This document shows, one piece after another, positions 1-9,656 of a DNA stretch of 64,000 nucleotides. The notes under the pieces are model-generated. The model was not told the DNA's origin, ran no database searches, and worked only from the letters and a program-made list of their open reading frames with translations. Each line of letters starts with the position of its first letter. The stretch's first letter is position 1. The position numbers and the translations under genes were made by a program. Source of the stretch: Bacteriovorax sp. BSW11_IV (GTDB taxonomy: Bacteria; Bdellovibrionota; Bacteriovoracia; Bacteriovoracales; Bacteriovoracaceae); contig NZ_AUNE01000050.1 of assembly GCF_000447755.1 (NCBI RefSeq), positions 62,001-126,000 on the forward strand, read 5' to 3'.

Positions 1-1581
1 GCTGCTACCTACGAGCAGTATATGCACAAAGAGCTGCAATTTAACTCAGTTACCCATTTACAGCGCTCATTTGATCAAACTGTTAGTGAACTCAATAGTG
101 TTAGGCAGAATAAAGATTCAAATGCTTTAAAAATCCGTGATTACAGAGCTGAACTAGGCCGATTGGAAGAAGAACTTTCTTCTTTACAGTTGGGTGAAAA
201 CAAAGACTTTTCTGATTTGCTGGAGTTGGAAAAACGCCTCTATCAAGGGTTGGATGTTTCCTTAGATAGCTTAAAATTAAAACGTGCTGATCATGGTATC
301 AGAAGTACCCGCGGCTTAAATGAATTTACTAAAAAAACTGAAATTTTAGAGTATTCACTCCATTTGTCTGATATTAGTGATGAGGAAATTATCTCTAAAA
401 CCCAGTTGTCTTCTGAAAAGACGGTATCATATTTGAATCGTTGGTTTACTATTTTGAGTGAAAAGGCCCAGTCCCAATCAAATACTGCCATTAGTTTTTA
501 TAATGAAATTAATCGCATGATTTTTATCCGTGCCTTAATGAGCTCAACATCTTTTCAATTAGTGAAGTCCGAGCACTCTGAGACTTTGGTTGTAACTATT
601 TCTGGTCAAGAATTTCTCTTAGGTGAGGATGGTTATCCAGTAAGTTTAGAAAGTGATAACCCCCTTGATTTCGAATTAATCACAACTGGAAGTGCAAGGG
701 CCAGTGCAATTGCCTTCATTGAAAAGTTAAAAGAGAAATTTCCTGATTTGACAAAAGAAGATCTGGAAAGAAATCACGACCTAGCGATTGTAATAAGCTT
801 ACTTAAAGAAGTGGATCAGTTCAATGATTCACAAAAAATGCTCCAGTATTTAGAAATTGCAGAAGTTATGATTGCTCCCATCGCCCTTGTTACACCAGCG
901 GGTGTTGGGTTGAAAGTCATTCCTGCTATTTTTGGTCTTTCAAAATGTGCAGCCGAGGCCATAATTTATTTCAGAACAGGCATGTATAGAACGGATTCGA
1001 GTAAATTTTTATGGTCATTAACTTGTTTCGTAAACGCGCTGCTATCGACTTCACTTAAAGCTGATAAGATTTATCATGTTTTTGATGAGTTCGTTGCAAA
1101 TATTATACCTAGTAAATTGTTTATTAAGCTTTTAAAAATTTTTATCAAAGACGATATTTCTAATTTAAAGAATACTAAGTCTTTATTTCTTTTTATCGAG
1201 ACTTTATTTAATGCTAAAATCACTGAATTTGATAATTATATTTTTAGAGATAATAGGAATAAAATTGAAGCAAAAATTAGTAGCTTTATAATCAGTGTTA
1301 ATAATCTTGTCAGTTCAGAAGAAACAACGGTGAAATTATACAATACTGATATTGTTGCGAGAGGGTTTAAAGTTGTAAAACCATTTTCATTCAATTCATT
1401 CAAGTATCGTGATACAATATTTATGAATGTATGTGATTTATCAAAAGATGAGTTACAAAATCTTCTTGCAGTTAAGTTTGGTTTTGAAGAATCTATTATC
1501 GATATAAATTCATTTAATTATGATATGGGTGATTCGCTCTATAAAGTGAATGGTGAAAAATGTCTTATTCTAAAAGAATAA
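1..1581 (+). CDS. Unknown coiled-coil protein, 5' end outside the window
   Basis: I do not recognise this protein. The frame is open from the first base of the window, so the gene very probably begins upstream; the first ATG inside is at 22 but has no ribosome binding site in view. Residues 1-120 (counted from that ATG) are charged and heptad-like, so a coiled coil is likely. A hydrophobic stretch near residues 280-315, rich in Ile, Ala, Pro and Gly, could be a membrane hairpin. The C-terminal half is Lys/Ile/Asn-rich with no motif I know. It overlaps the next small membrane protein by 22 bases, which suggests translational coupling and a shared role. Confidence 0.7.
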   Translation, partial: AATYEQYMHKELQFNSVTHLQRSFDQTVSELNSVRQNKDSNALKIRDYRAELGRLEEELSSLQLGENKDFSDLLELEKRLYQGLDVSLDSLKLKRADHGIRSTRGLNEFTKKTEILEYSLHLSDISDEEIISKTQLSSEKTVSYLNRWFTILSEKAQSQSNTAISFYNEINRMIFIRALMSSTSFQLVKSEHSETLVVTISGQEFLLGEDGYPVSLESDNPLDFELITTGSARASAIAFIEKLKEKFPDLTKEDLERNHDLAIVISLLKEVDQFNDSQKMLQYLEIAEVMIAPIALVTPAGVGLKVIPAIFGLSKCAAEAIIYFRTGMYRTDSSKFLWSLTCFVNALLSTSLKADKIYHVFDEFVANIIPSKLFIKLLKIFIKDDISNLKNTKSLFLFIETLFNAKITEFDNYIFRDNRNKIEAKISSFIISVNNLVSSEETTVKLYNTDIVARGFKVVKPFSFNSFKYRDTIFMNVCDLSKDELQNLLAVKFGFEESIIDINSFNYDMGDSLYKVNGEKCLILKE

Positions 1582-1847
1582 TTAAATTCATAGAAGTTTC
1601 TATTTATATAATTTTATTCACTAATCTTATTTTTATGGAAAGATTTTTAGGCCAAGATAATATGGTGTACTATGGTTTGACCACAATTCCTCTAGTTGGT
1701 TTTATAAACTGGAAATTCAAGCATATCTCTTATATTCAGGTCTATACGGCGATTGTTTTTTATTTTCTTCCAGTCATTAAGTATTTTATAGAAGTACCAA
1801 GTACTGATAACGTCTATATTAACTTTGTGAAATTTCAGTTTCTTTGA
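1560..1847 (+). CDS. Small membrane protein, unknown function
   Basis: A 95-residue protein with about three hydrophobic segments (near residues 12-26, 37-50 and 58-76) and little else, so an inner-membrane protein is likely. Its ATG lies inside the end of the preceding coiled-coil gene in another frame, the usual sign of coupled translation. No family recognised. It may be a membrane anchor or partner for the upstream protein (inference). Confidence 0.6.
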   Translation: MSYSKRIIKFIEVSIYIILFTNLIFMERFLGQDNMVYYGLTTIPLVGFINWKFKHISYIQVYTAIVFYFLPVIKYFIEVPSTDNVYINFVKFQFL

Positions 1848-1967
1848 TCATCTCGTCCATCGTAGTGTGGCAACCATGCCTTACAATCTCTTCATGAATT
1901 AAGCTTTATATTTTTCATTCGATGTGCTTCGCAGTAAGAGTAGGCGAGCTCATAATAGGAGAGGGGC

Positions 1968-2429
1968 ATGAAGGGACTATTTATTTTATTTTCACTTTTA
2001 TCAACTTCGATGGCATTTTCGCATGAATTGAAAGTACGTTGTAATAATATCCTTCCTGATCAAATCCGAATTGAAAATGGCTCGATCGTAACTGATTTTT
2101 TTGTTCTTTCTGAAAGACTTGGATATTTTGATGAGCAAAGAACACAGTATGGGCTTATTCAGTCTGTGGAACTTCTCAATGCACAAGGTGATCTTGTTGA
2201 AAGTTTAAACGTTGTAGGCCAGTTTTATCCTGGCACTGAATGTGGGCCATCAAAAATTGTGGCAGATAATAATTTTTCTGACGAACCTGGTGAAAAGGGC
2301 ACAGTGAAAATTACTATAGAAATTGAAAATACGTGTGATGCTAAAAATCTAAGTTCTTATACTCTTGAAAGAGAGGGCAAGGCGCCCGTTGTGAAAGCGT
2401 TTACGGAATGTTCTTACGTGAGAAAATAA
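1968..2429 (+). CDS. Secreted protein, unknown function
   Basis: Begins with a clear signal peptide (MKGLFILFSLLSTSMAFS) after a strong AGGAGAGG ribosome binding site, so the 153-residue product is exported. The mature part looks beta-rich and holds four cysteines (in VRCNN, TECGP, NTCDA and TECSY) that could form disulfides in the periplasm. No family recognised. The gene ends at a 12-bp terminator hairpin shared with the convergent gene downstream. Confidence 0.7.
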   Translation: MKGLFILFSLLSTSMAFSHELKVRCNNILPDQIRIENGSIVTDFFVLSERLGYFDEQRTQYGLIQSVELLNAQGDLVESLNVVGQFYPGTECGPSKIVADNNFSDEPGEKGTVKITIEIENTCDAKNLSSYTLEREGKAPVVKAFTECSYVRK

Positions 2430-2434
2430 CAAAA

Positions 2435-2462
2435 AAAAAGGAGTACATAAGTACTCCTTTTT
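2435..2462. terminator. Bidirectional intrinsic terminator
   Basis: A perfect 12-bp stem, AAAAAGGAGTAC and GTACTCCTTTTT, around the loop ATAA lies between two convergent genes. The A-tract and T-tract make it work as a Rho-independent terminator from either side. Confidence 0.9.
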
Positions 2463-2468
2463 AATTTC

Positions 2469-2840
2469 TTAGATATTTTCTTCGACTTTAACTGTCTTTG
2501 TACAAGAATAACCAAGTGTATATGTTTTTGGAATTGGTAAGTAAATCCATGTCCCCATATTATCTATAGATGTTTTTCTTAAAAAATCTGTTCTAGTTAC
2601 TTTTTTAATTTTAGCTTTTGACTCTGAAACAATCATACAATGCTGTTCAGGAATGGCCCTTTCCGCACATTCTTTGATGGCCTGTTTTTTTACAAGAGCA
2701 TCGATATCATGTGTAAAGCATGCCTGTGCTTTCTCTTCTGTTCTCGGTCCTTCAAATTTGAATTTGAATGAAATCGCCCCCGAACCAGCAAAAGACGAAA
2801 GAGTCGTAAGAGTTGCCAGTGTTAGCAGAATTGCTTTCAT
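2469..2840 (-). CDS. Small secreted protein, unknown function
   Basis: A 123-residue protein with a signal peptide (MKAILLTLATLTTLSSFA), so periplasmic or outside. The ribosome binding site AAGGAG sits seven bases before the ATG. The mature part has five cysteines (in QACFT, IKECA, QHCMI, YSCTK and the spacing between) and many lysines. No family recognised. A 6-bp inverted repeat (TTGTTG, loop TTTT, CAACAA at 2851-2866) lies just upstream of the ribosome binding site. Confidence 0.7.
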   Translation of the reverse strand: MKAILLTLATLTTLSSFAGSGAISFKFKFEGPRTEEKAQACFTHDIDALVKKQAIKECAERAIPEQHCMIVSESKAKIKKVTRTDFLRKTSIDNMGTWIYLPIPKTYTLGYSCTKTVKVEENI

Positions 2841-3055
2841 ATTATTCTCCTTGTTGTTTTCAACAAATATTATGTGATTTTTGAAAATAATTAAGCACCC
2901 TCATAGAACTTACAGGCCGTGATTAATTTTTAAACACTTTCACATGATTTTTTAAACGTATTTTCAGTTACATGGCCAATTCTGTTTTTTGGTTAGTCTA
3001 TGAAAGAAATTCATGGTTTAAGACCCAAGCCCTTGAATTTGTTAAAACTGTATTT

Positions 3056-5134
3056 ATGAAATCCTTTTATCTTCTGTGTGCTCTTGGCGCATTTTTTTAT
3101 AATTCTGTCATCTATGCTGCTTCTTTGAAAACTGATGGCGCTTGTTTTGATCTTGTCCAAAAAATTGAATCTTTAAAGTCTAGACAACGTATGACTTGGG
3201 ATGACGATATTATTAAGGCCTCTTTCTCATACCTCTATAGTCATCATGAAAATAGTGAAGTGCTTACGAGGGATGTCTTGATTAAAAATAGTGATGAGAA
3301 GGCCAACGAGCTACTTTCAAGTTTTCTAGGTCGTGACATTAAAACTCAGGCCCTCCTAAAAGCTGCCCAAAGATCAACAGGTCTTAGTAAGTGGGAAGAT
3401 ATTGAAAAATTTTATGATATTAAAGTCGTTGCAAGGCCAAAGCTTGTATGGAACAAAGACAAACTCAAAAAGGCCTTTGAGTACCTTTTAGAGCACCATT
3501 CAAACCCTCAGTCTGTTACGATGTCTACTCTCAAACGTAATCAAGATAAAGAAGCAAGTGATCTTATTTCACAATACTTTGGTTATCCGATGACTTCTAC
3601 CGTTCTAGCAAATGGTGCTAGAAAAGTCTTAGGGACAGAAAATTGGGAAGAAGTGAAGAAGGCCCTGTATATCGCTCGATTTAATTCTGGTGTTATGAGA
3701 TGGAATGAACAGAATCTGCAAGAGGCCATGCAATATCTTTTGAAATTTCACTCAGCTCCTGAAACTCTTGTTCAGGATTCTTTCAGATTTAATCTTGATA
3801 ATGAAGCTACTGAATTACTGAGAAAATTTACCAAAAGAGAAGTGACTACAAATAGTTTCCTTTATGGGGCCAAACGACATTTAGCTGATTTTCAATTTGA
3901 TCAATTTAAGTCTGAAGTGATGGGCACTTTGGCAAAGAGATATAACATATCCGAGCAAAAAGAATTTGCGAGAAGATTGAAAGTCAGTATGTTTCAAGGT
4001 CTCTCTGTCAATGAAAGGGACGATAAACTCAAGGATATGGCGTTTAAGTATTTTGAGGAAATCATTGAAAAAGAGCGTCTTCGTGGTTGGATTAAAAAAT
4101 TCAATTATAATTTTTATAATAACATTTATGATGTCCCAAGTGACATTTCTAAAAAGAATCTCTTTATTAAAGAGCTTAAAAAATTAAGACCATTAGAGGG
4201 AACACCTTCTGAGAATATTGCAAAAGCAAGAGAGATTCTTCTTAAGTATTATAAAAATGACATTTCGATTAGTCTATTTAGGAATTATATAAAAGAGGCC
4301 TTTCCATTAGATTATGAAAAATTTTATTTAAAACGCGCTACAGAGAAAGATTTCGAGAGAATTAAATTAATTCTAGATTCTCGTGGTTATCCGAAAAAAA
4401 CAAATATTTTGAATAATCATATCTTTTTGGCAGAAGTCTTTCGCGAAGTCGTTGGAAAAGATATGAGCAAAGACGCTCGTATTAGATTTATTACCCGCTA
4501 CTATCCAGAAGACCATCATCTATTTTTTAGAATGGTTTACAATGTTCGTGATCTTGGAGTTCTCGTTCGTGAAGAATACGAGAAAATTAATGATGCCAAT
4601 TTTGCTGCAAATACAGTGAAAGAAAATTCCACAGCTCTTTTGCAGGCCATGCATACTATCCTAGGGGATTCCTATAATCCTTCTAAATTACACATGGCCT
4701 ACTGGGCCCTTCGTATGGACTTGAATCTGTATGATTTCGACTTATCTGAATCTGTTCGCAATTCAGCGCAACTCTTTTATGACGTTACTGTTGCGAGAAA
4801 GGTCGGAGCATCTGAAGATAGAACGGCCATTGTTTTCAAGGATGATAATGGACAAATAAACTATGAAATCGAAGACCTTTCTTCTGATGTTTTTGAAGAA
4901 GTCGCGGCCCAAGAGGAGCTAAAAAGAGCAACTGATTGGATAGAGTACTACGGAGTTGAAAATCCTATTGTTCAGTTTATTTTGAAATCCATAATCGATG
5001 CCAATGTCACGAATATGTCACTAATCGTAAAAGTTTTAGCAAAAGTATATACCGAGGACGAAATTCAAGAGGGTTTAAAAGTCTTGTCAAATGATAAGAT
5101 CCTTTCATTAGCTCTTCTTGATTGGGCCTCTTAA
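3056..5134 (+). CDS. Secreted protein with three tandem ~75-residue repeats
   Basis: I place the start at the internal ATG at 3056, because a signal peptide (MKSFYLLCALGAFFYNSVIYA) follows it directly; the upstream ATG at 2972 would add 28 residues and bury the signal. Neither has a good ribosome binding site. After export about 670 residues remain. Residues 37-260 hold three clear repeats, each starting W-[DN]-x-D/E and containing A-x-x-Y-L-x-x-H-H/S, then N-x-D-x-E-A, then a hydrophobic run and W-E-x-[VI]. The spacing resembles small helix-turn-helix-like repeats, but I assign no function. The rest is helical and Lys/Arg-rich. Only six bases separate it from the protease that follows, so the two are probably co-transcribed. 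Confidence 0.75.
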   Translation: MKSFYLLCALGAFFYNSVIYAASLKTDGACFDLVQKIESLKSRQRMTWDDDIIKASFSYLYSHHENSEVLTRDVLIKNSDEKANELLSSFLGRDIKTQALLKAAQRSTGLSKWEDIEKFYDIKVVARPKLVWNKDKLKKAFEYLLEHHSNPQSVTMSTLKRNQDKEASDLISQYFGYPMTSTVLANGARKVLGTENWEEVKKALYIARFNSGVMRWNEQNLQEAMQYLLKFHSAPETLVQDSFRFNLDNEATELLRKFTKREVTTNSFLYGAKRHLADFQFDQFKSEVMGTLAKRYNISEQKEFARRLKVSMFQGLSVNERDDKLKDMAFKYFEEIIEKERLRGWIKKFNYNFYNNIYDVPSDISKKNLFIKELKKLRPLEGTPSENIAKAREILLKYYKNDISISLFRNYIKEAFPLDYEKFYLKRATEKDFERIKLILDSRGYPKKTNILNNHIFLAEVFREVVGKDMSKDARIRFITRYYPEDHHLFFRMVYNVRDLGVLVREEYEKINDANFAANTVKENSTALLQAMHTILGDSYNPSKLHMAYWALRMDLNLYDFDLSESVRNSAQLFYDVTVARKVGASEDRTAIVFKDDNGQINYEIEDLSSDVFEEVAAQEELKRATDWIEYYGVENPIVQFILKSIIDANVTNMSLIVKVLAKVYTEDEIQEGLKVLSNDKILSLALLDWAS

Positions 5135-5155
5135 TGCATTATGAAAAGGATTATA

Positions 5156-6790
5156 ATGAACATTAGAAAATATGGATATTTTATCGCTCTGATTATGAGC
5201 TCCTTAAATGTTTCGCTAACATTTGCGGCCCAATGCCCATCACCGAATACAGTTGTTTCAGGAAAATGGAAAACTGTTTATGAATGCGTTAATAATGAGC
5301 TGATTAGTTCAACTGAATACTTTATTCAATCCAATGTTCCCACCCAAAGAAAATTCTATGACAGTTTGGGCAGAGCAATTGAAGAGAAAAATTGGAGTGT
5401 CGATGGTAACTTTACTTATCACTCAAAAATTTTCTATCTAGAAAACAACCATTACACAATCGAAAGTTATAAGACTTCAAAGGAAAGCTACGGTAAGCTT
5501 GAGTCTAGAGAAGAGCGCCTAGGTGATCTTGAAGACTATGTAACGCTTAAGCAATGGGTGATAACTTCCAGTGGTAAACTACAGGCGATTAGACATTTTC
5601 TTATTGATGAACTGAAGCCTTATCGTATTGATGTTCTCGATTCGAATGGTGAAGTTGTTAAATATTACGAAGTCATTTACAATGATGCTGCTCCACTGGC
5701 GAATCTTGTCACAGAATTTAATCTGTTTGATCTATATGAAAATCTCATCGGTCACTATAACGAAAGTTCACCTTTTGATGTAGTAGAACATTTAAAGACA
5801 TTTAATCTCTCTGAAATAGAATATCAAAGACGAGTTGACATTTATAACGATAAAACTCGTGAGCCCATTGTCATAATTGATACTGGTTTTGATATCATGC
5901 ACGAGTCTTTAACTCATAAATTATACAATTCTCCCTATGATATTGTTGGTGATGGCATCGACAATGATAATAACGGTAGAGTAGATGATTCATGGGGATG
6001 GCAAAGGCAAGACGATGAGGGGCTCTCTCTTCTTCGCGACGATAATAATATTCGTGAAACACACTCTCTAATTCATACACCATATCCTGTTTCCCATGGA
6101 ACCCATGTCGCTTCATTGGCGCTTAAAGATCTTGAAAATTTTGGATTGGTTGGCTTTGCTGGTGATGTGGCCATTTCAGATCACTTACAAGCTGCCGCGA
6201 ACTACATTAAAGAAAAGAAGATCAAATTTGTTAACATGAGCTTTGCCATTGGGTTTCCAGGTGCGCCGATGTCAGCACCAAGAGATTCATTCTATTTTCT
6301 TGAGCAAATGATTGCCCAAAACCCAGAAACCCTTTTTATTGTTGCAGCGGGCAATGGACGAGATGGACTTGATCTCGATGAACCGGGCAGTGACAATTTT
6401 CCTGCAAGTTACAAATATCCTAATATGATTAAAGTTGGTGCTCTAAATACCTCTGAAATTATTAATAGTGAAAGAGACAACTATAAACGCGCATCATTTT
6501 CCAAATATGGGAAAACAAAAGTTCAAATTTTTGCTCCTGGGCAAGGAGTTGTATCGGCACAATCTGGTGGAGGGACAATAGCCCTTAATGGGACTTCAAT
6601 GGCCGCACCCTATGTGTTCAACATTATTTTAAAGGCACATAATATCAATCCCATGTTAAGTCCTATGCAACTTAAGAGCATTATGATGAAAAGTGCATAT
6701 GTACCTAAAAATGGACCCCTTGATTGTGAGAGTGGAGGAATGATTTGGCCTGAAAAATTCTTTGAAAATATTCGTAAAACTCTAAAATAA
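5156..6790 (+). CDS. Subtilisin-like (S8) serine protease, secreted
   Basis: An exported serine protease with an N-terminal region of about 230 residues before the S8 domain. The triad is visible: Asp in VIIDTGFD (residue 242), His in VSHGTHVAS (314) and Ser in NGTSMAAP (481), with the oxyanion Asn in VAAGNG. An acidic insert, DGIDNDNNGRVDD, sits between Asp and His as in many bacterial S8 enzymes and probably binds calcium. I prefer the ATG at 5156 because AAAGGA is seven bases upstream and a signal peptide follows; an ATG at 5141 is in frame. It follows the repeat protein closely and ends at a strong terminator. Confidence 0.9.
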   Translation: MNIRKYGYFIALIMSSLNVSLTFAAQCPSPNTVVSGKWKTVYECVNNELISSTEYFIQSNVPTQRKFYDSLGRAIEEKNWSVDGNFTYHSKIFYLENNHYTIESYKTSKESYGKLESREERLGDLEDYVTLKQWVITSSGKLQAIRHFLIDELKPYRIDVLDSNGEVVKYYEVIYNDAAPLANLVTEFNLFDLYENLIGHYNESSPFDVVEHLKTFNLSEIEYQRRVDIYNDKTREPIVIIDTGFDIMHESLTHKLYNSPYDIVGDGIDNDNNGRVDDSWGWQRQDDEGLSLLRDDNNIRETHSLIHTPYPVSHGTHVASLALKDLENFGLVGFAGDVAISDHLQAAANYIKEKKIKFVNMSFAIGFPGAPMSAPRDSFYFLEQMIAQNPETLFIVAAGNGRDGLDLDEPGSDNFPASYKYPNMIKVGALNTSEIINSERDNYKRASFSKYGKTKVQIFAPGQGVVSAQSGGGTIALNGTSMAAPYVFNIILKAHNINPMLSPMQLKSIMMKSAYVPKNGPLDCESGGMIWPEKFFENIRKTLK

Positions 6791-6801
6791 TCGATCTATA
6801 G

Positions 6802-6827
6802 AAGGAGGTATTAACCTCCTTTTTTTA
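6802..6827 (+). terminator. Intrinsic terminator after the S8 protease gene
   Basis: An 8-bp stem (AAGGAGGT and ACCTCCTT, loop ATTA) is followed by a run of seven Ts, twelve bases after the stop codon. Confidence 0.85.
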
Positions 6828-6937
6828 TTCTCATTTTCAAAGGTCTAGCTAAAGTTAATCTTTATTTTATGAGTTTTATTTGTAATGTCGCTTTCTCGCT
6901 ATATAATTTTAATACTGTTATTTAGCTATGGATTATT

Positions 6938-9343
6938 ATGAAAAAAGCGCCAATTCCACCAAATGAAAAACAGCGATTAGCGAAGCTGAAATCATATAAT
7001 ATTCTTGATACTGCATCAGAAAAAATCTTTGATGAAATTACCAAAACGGCATCGGCCATTTGTGATGCAAAAATATCACTTATAAGCTTAGTTGACGATC
7101 ATAGACAATGGTTCAAGTCTAAGCATGGCCTTGGGGCCAATGAAACTCCTAGAGAAATATCTTTTTGTGGTCACGCTATTATGGGCGACGATATTTTTAT
7201 CGTAGAAGACTCCAATCTCGATGAACGTTTTTGCGATAATCCACTCTCGCTTGGAGAACCCCATGTTCGTTTCTATGCTGGTGCACCGCTTGTTACACCA
7301 GATGGTTTTAGAGTTGGAACTTTATGTGTCATAGATTCTGAAAAAAAAGTTTTAGATGAAAATCAAAAGCTTGCATTGAAATCTCTTTCTAAACTAGTTG
7401 TAAGTTATTTTGAGCTTAATCGACTTCATAAAGATATTGATTTGAAAAATGATCAATTTTCTCAAATTTTAAACAATATGATGGACGGTATTGTTGTACA
7501 AAATAGCGAAGGGAAGATTGTTGAATTTAATAAAATGGCGCTCGAAATTTTGGGACTTAGTGAAGGTCAGCTACTAGGGCGTGATTCTTTTGATTCAAGA
7601 TGGAAATCAATAAAAGAGAATGGTGAATCTTACAGTGGTGAAGATCACCCTGCTATGAAAGTTTTGGCCACAGGTGAGGCACAATGTGGCGAGGTCATGG
7701 GAATTATTTCTGGAAAGGGGGAGCTGCGCTGGCTTCTTATTAATGCCATTCCAATTAATGCCGAGGATGGTTTGCGAGTTGTTTCAACATTTTCAGATAT
7801 TACTATTCAAAAAGAGTATGAAAGAGAGCTTTCAAAATACGCAGAACGTTTAGACCTTGCTCTTGATGGTGCCGGACTAGGTATATGGGACTGGGATCTC
7901 ACTACAAATAGCGTAACCTTTGATCGCCGTTGGGCAGAAATGCTCGGACTTGATGTCAAAGAAATTCCAATGGAGCTTTCTACATGGGAGAGTCGTGTAC
8001 ACAAAGACGATTTGGATGAATGTTACAAATGTATCAAAGACTATATGGATGGGCGTACGGGACGTTACGAAAATATTCATCGTATGAAGCATGCTGATGG
8101 GCGATGGATTTATATTTTGGATCGCGGTCGTTTCTCTGAGAGAGATGAAAGCGGTAAACCCATTCGATTCACAGGTACTCATTTTGACATAACCGAATTA
8201 AAAGAGGCCCAAGAAAAGGCTAAAACTGCAGACAATGCAAAATCGACTTTCTTGGCCAATATGTCCCATGAAATTAGAACGCCCATGAATGGGATTATTG
8301 GGATGATTTCTCTACTCACGCGTACAAAGCTGAGCCATGAACAAGAGGATATGTTAGAAACGATCAAATCCTGTGGTGATAGTTTGATGACGATTCTCAA
8401 TGATATTCTAGACTATTCCAAAATTGAGGCCGATAAACTGACTTTTGAAGAATTGAATTTTGATCTTCATACTACACTTGAAGAAGTAAAGCGTTTGTTG
8501 ACAAATTTGTCTGCCGATAGAGGTATTCGGATTCAACTCAATATCGATGAGAAGGTTCCAAAATTTGTTATCTCAGATGTTGTGAGAATAAGACAAATTC
8601 TAACGAACCTTTTAAGTAATGCAGTTAAATTTTCAAATGAGAATGACGTTGTTGTCATAAATGTTGAATCTCTTTTTAATGAAGGGAAAAAGCACACTTT
8701 AAAATTTAGTGTTATTGATAACGGAATTGGGATGGAGCAAGAAGTTATCGATAGGCTTTTTAAAGAATTCACCCAGGCCGATTCCTCTATTACAAGAAAG
8801 TATGGCGGTACAGGACTAGGCCTTTCCATTTCTATGCGTCTTGCGAAGTTAATGGGGGGAAATATTGAAGTTCAAAGTAAAAAAGGGGAAGGAACTACTT
8901 TCTCATTAATGATTACTTTAATGGAAGGACATGAAAGCAAAGCAGGTCACAGTGTAGTAGATGAAAATTTGGCTAAAAAGTATCCTCATCAAATTCTTGT
9001 TGTCGAGGACAATAAGATCAATCAAAAGCTCACCAAAAAAATGCTTGAGAAGATGGGGTATGATTGTGTTATTGTCGATAACGGTCAGGCCGCGGTAGAT
9101 GAGTGTAAAAAGAATCATTACTCACTTATCTTAATGGATATGCAAATGCCGACAATGGATGGGATTACAGCTTCACGTATTATTTCTAAAGACTATCAAG
9201 GTTGCACCATTGTCGCGATGACAGCTAATGTCTTTAATGAAGATCGTATTAAGTGCTTTGAGGCCGGAATGAAGGACTTTATAGGTAAGCCTGTTCGTTT
9301 TGAAGATTTAGAGCGAGTTTTAAGACATTTCAAGGCCCAATAG
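6938..9343 (+). CDS. Hybrid histidine kinase: GAF-PAS-PAS-HisKA-HATPase-REC
   Basis: A cytoplasmic sensor kinase with no membrane segment. Domains in order: GAF (about 20-165, with the NILDT and SFCGH signatures of GAF sensors), PAS (about 170-290), PAS with a PAC end (about 300-425, HADGRWIYI), HisKA with phospho-accepting His444 in MSHEIRTP, HATPase_c (about 555-665, GTGLGLSI), and a receiver with Asp734 in LMDMQMP. There is no Hpt domain, so phosphate must pass to a separate Hpt protein. No output domain or partner regulator is next to it. The start lies after a weak GGAT site. Signals are likely sensed inside the cell by the GAF and PAS domains (inference). Confidence 0.93.
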   Translation: MKKAPIPPNEKQRLAKLKSYNILDTASEKIFDEITKTASAICDAKISLISLVDDHRQWFKSKHGLGANETPREISFCGHAIMGDDIFIVEDSNLDERFCDNPLSLGEPHVRFYAGAPLVTPDGFRVGTLCVIDSEKKVLDENQKLALKSLSKLVVSYFELNRLHKDIDLKNDQFSQILNNMMDGIVVQNSEGKIVEFNKMALEILGLSEGQLLGRDSFDSRWKSIKENGESYSGEDHPAMKVLATGEAQCGEVMGIISGKGELRWLLINAIPINAEDGLRVVSTFSDITIQKEYERELSKYAERLDLALDGAGLGIWDWDLTTNSVTFDRRWAEMLGLDVKEIPMELSTWESRVHKDDLDECYKCIKDYMDGRTGRYENIHRMKHADGRWIYILDRGRFSERDESGKPIRFTGTHFDITELKEAQEKAKTADNAKSTFLANMSHEIRTPMNGIIGMISLLTRTKLSHEQEDMLETIKSCGDSLMTILNDILDYSKIEADKLTFEELNFDLHTTLEEVKRLLTNLSADRGIRIQLNIDEKVPKFVISDVVRIRQILTNLLSNAVKFSNENDVVVINVESLFNEGKKHTLKFSVIDNGIGMEQEVIDRLFKEFTQADSSITRKYGGTGLGLSISMRLAKLMGGNIEVQSKKGEGTTFSLMITLMEGHESKAGHSVVDENLAKKYPHQILVVEDNKINQKLTKKMLEKMGYDCVIVDNGQAAVDECKKNHYSLILMDMQMPTMDGITASRIISKDYQGCTIVAMTANVFNEDRIKCFEAGMKDFIGKPVRFEDLERVLRHFKAQ

Positions 9344-9656
9344 TAGCCGTGCCCATTTTTTTTATCGAATATTTGACATGATTTTTCTCATCTTAATTCT
9401 CATTAAGAAATTTTATGATCTCATAGATTTCTACTTGTACTTACCAGTCATTAGGTAGATGGTTAATATGCTAACCATTGATTTCAACGAGATTGATTTG
9501 CTAGCTATAGGTCTAACTGACTCAGAGACAATAAAAAGTGCCTATTTAAACCTCGATTTATATTAGACGGTTAATGTAACAAACTAAAGAAAACTTAAGG
9601 TAGCTCCGAACTGACTTATCATCGTTTTGAACCCATGATTTTTAGGAGAAATCAAA
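9344..9656. other. 313-bp gap before the chemoreceptor
   Basis: No convincing gene. It holds a 7-bp inverted repeat (ATGGTTA, six-base spacer, TAACCAT at 9459-9478), a possible 32-codon reading frame from the ATG at 9468 to the stop at 9566 with a poor ribosome binding site, and a sigma-28-like promoter at 9585-9612. The leader of the chemoreceptor gene probably occupies the last 45 bases. Confidence 0.5.
9585..9612 (+). promoter_or_regulatory. Possible sigma-28 (FliA-type) promoter
   Basis: TAAAGAAA, twelve bases, then TCCGAACT. The TAAAG and CCGA cores match the flagellar/chemotaxis sigma-28 pattern, but the end of the -10 box does not. It sits 45 bases before a chemoreceptor gene, the kind of gene this sigma factor controls. 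Confidence 0.35.

Noticed and set aside
2972-3055. Upstream start for the repeat protein
   Set aside because: It would put 28 residues before a clear signal peptide and has no ribosome binding site.
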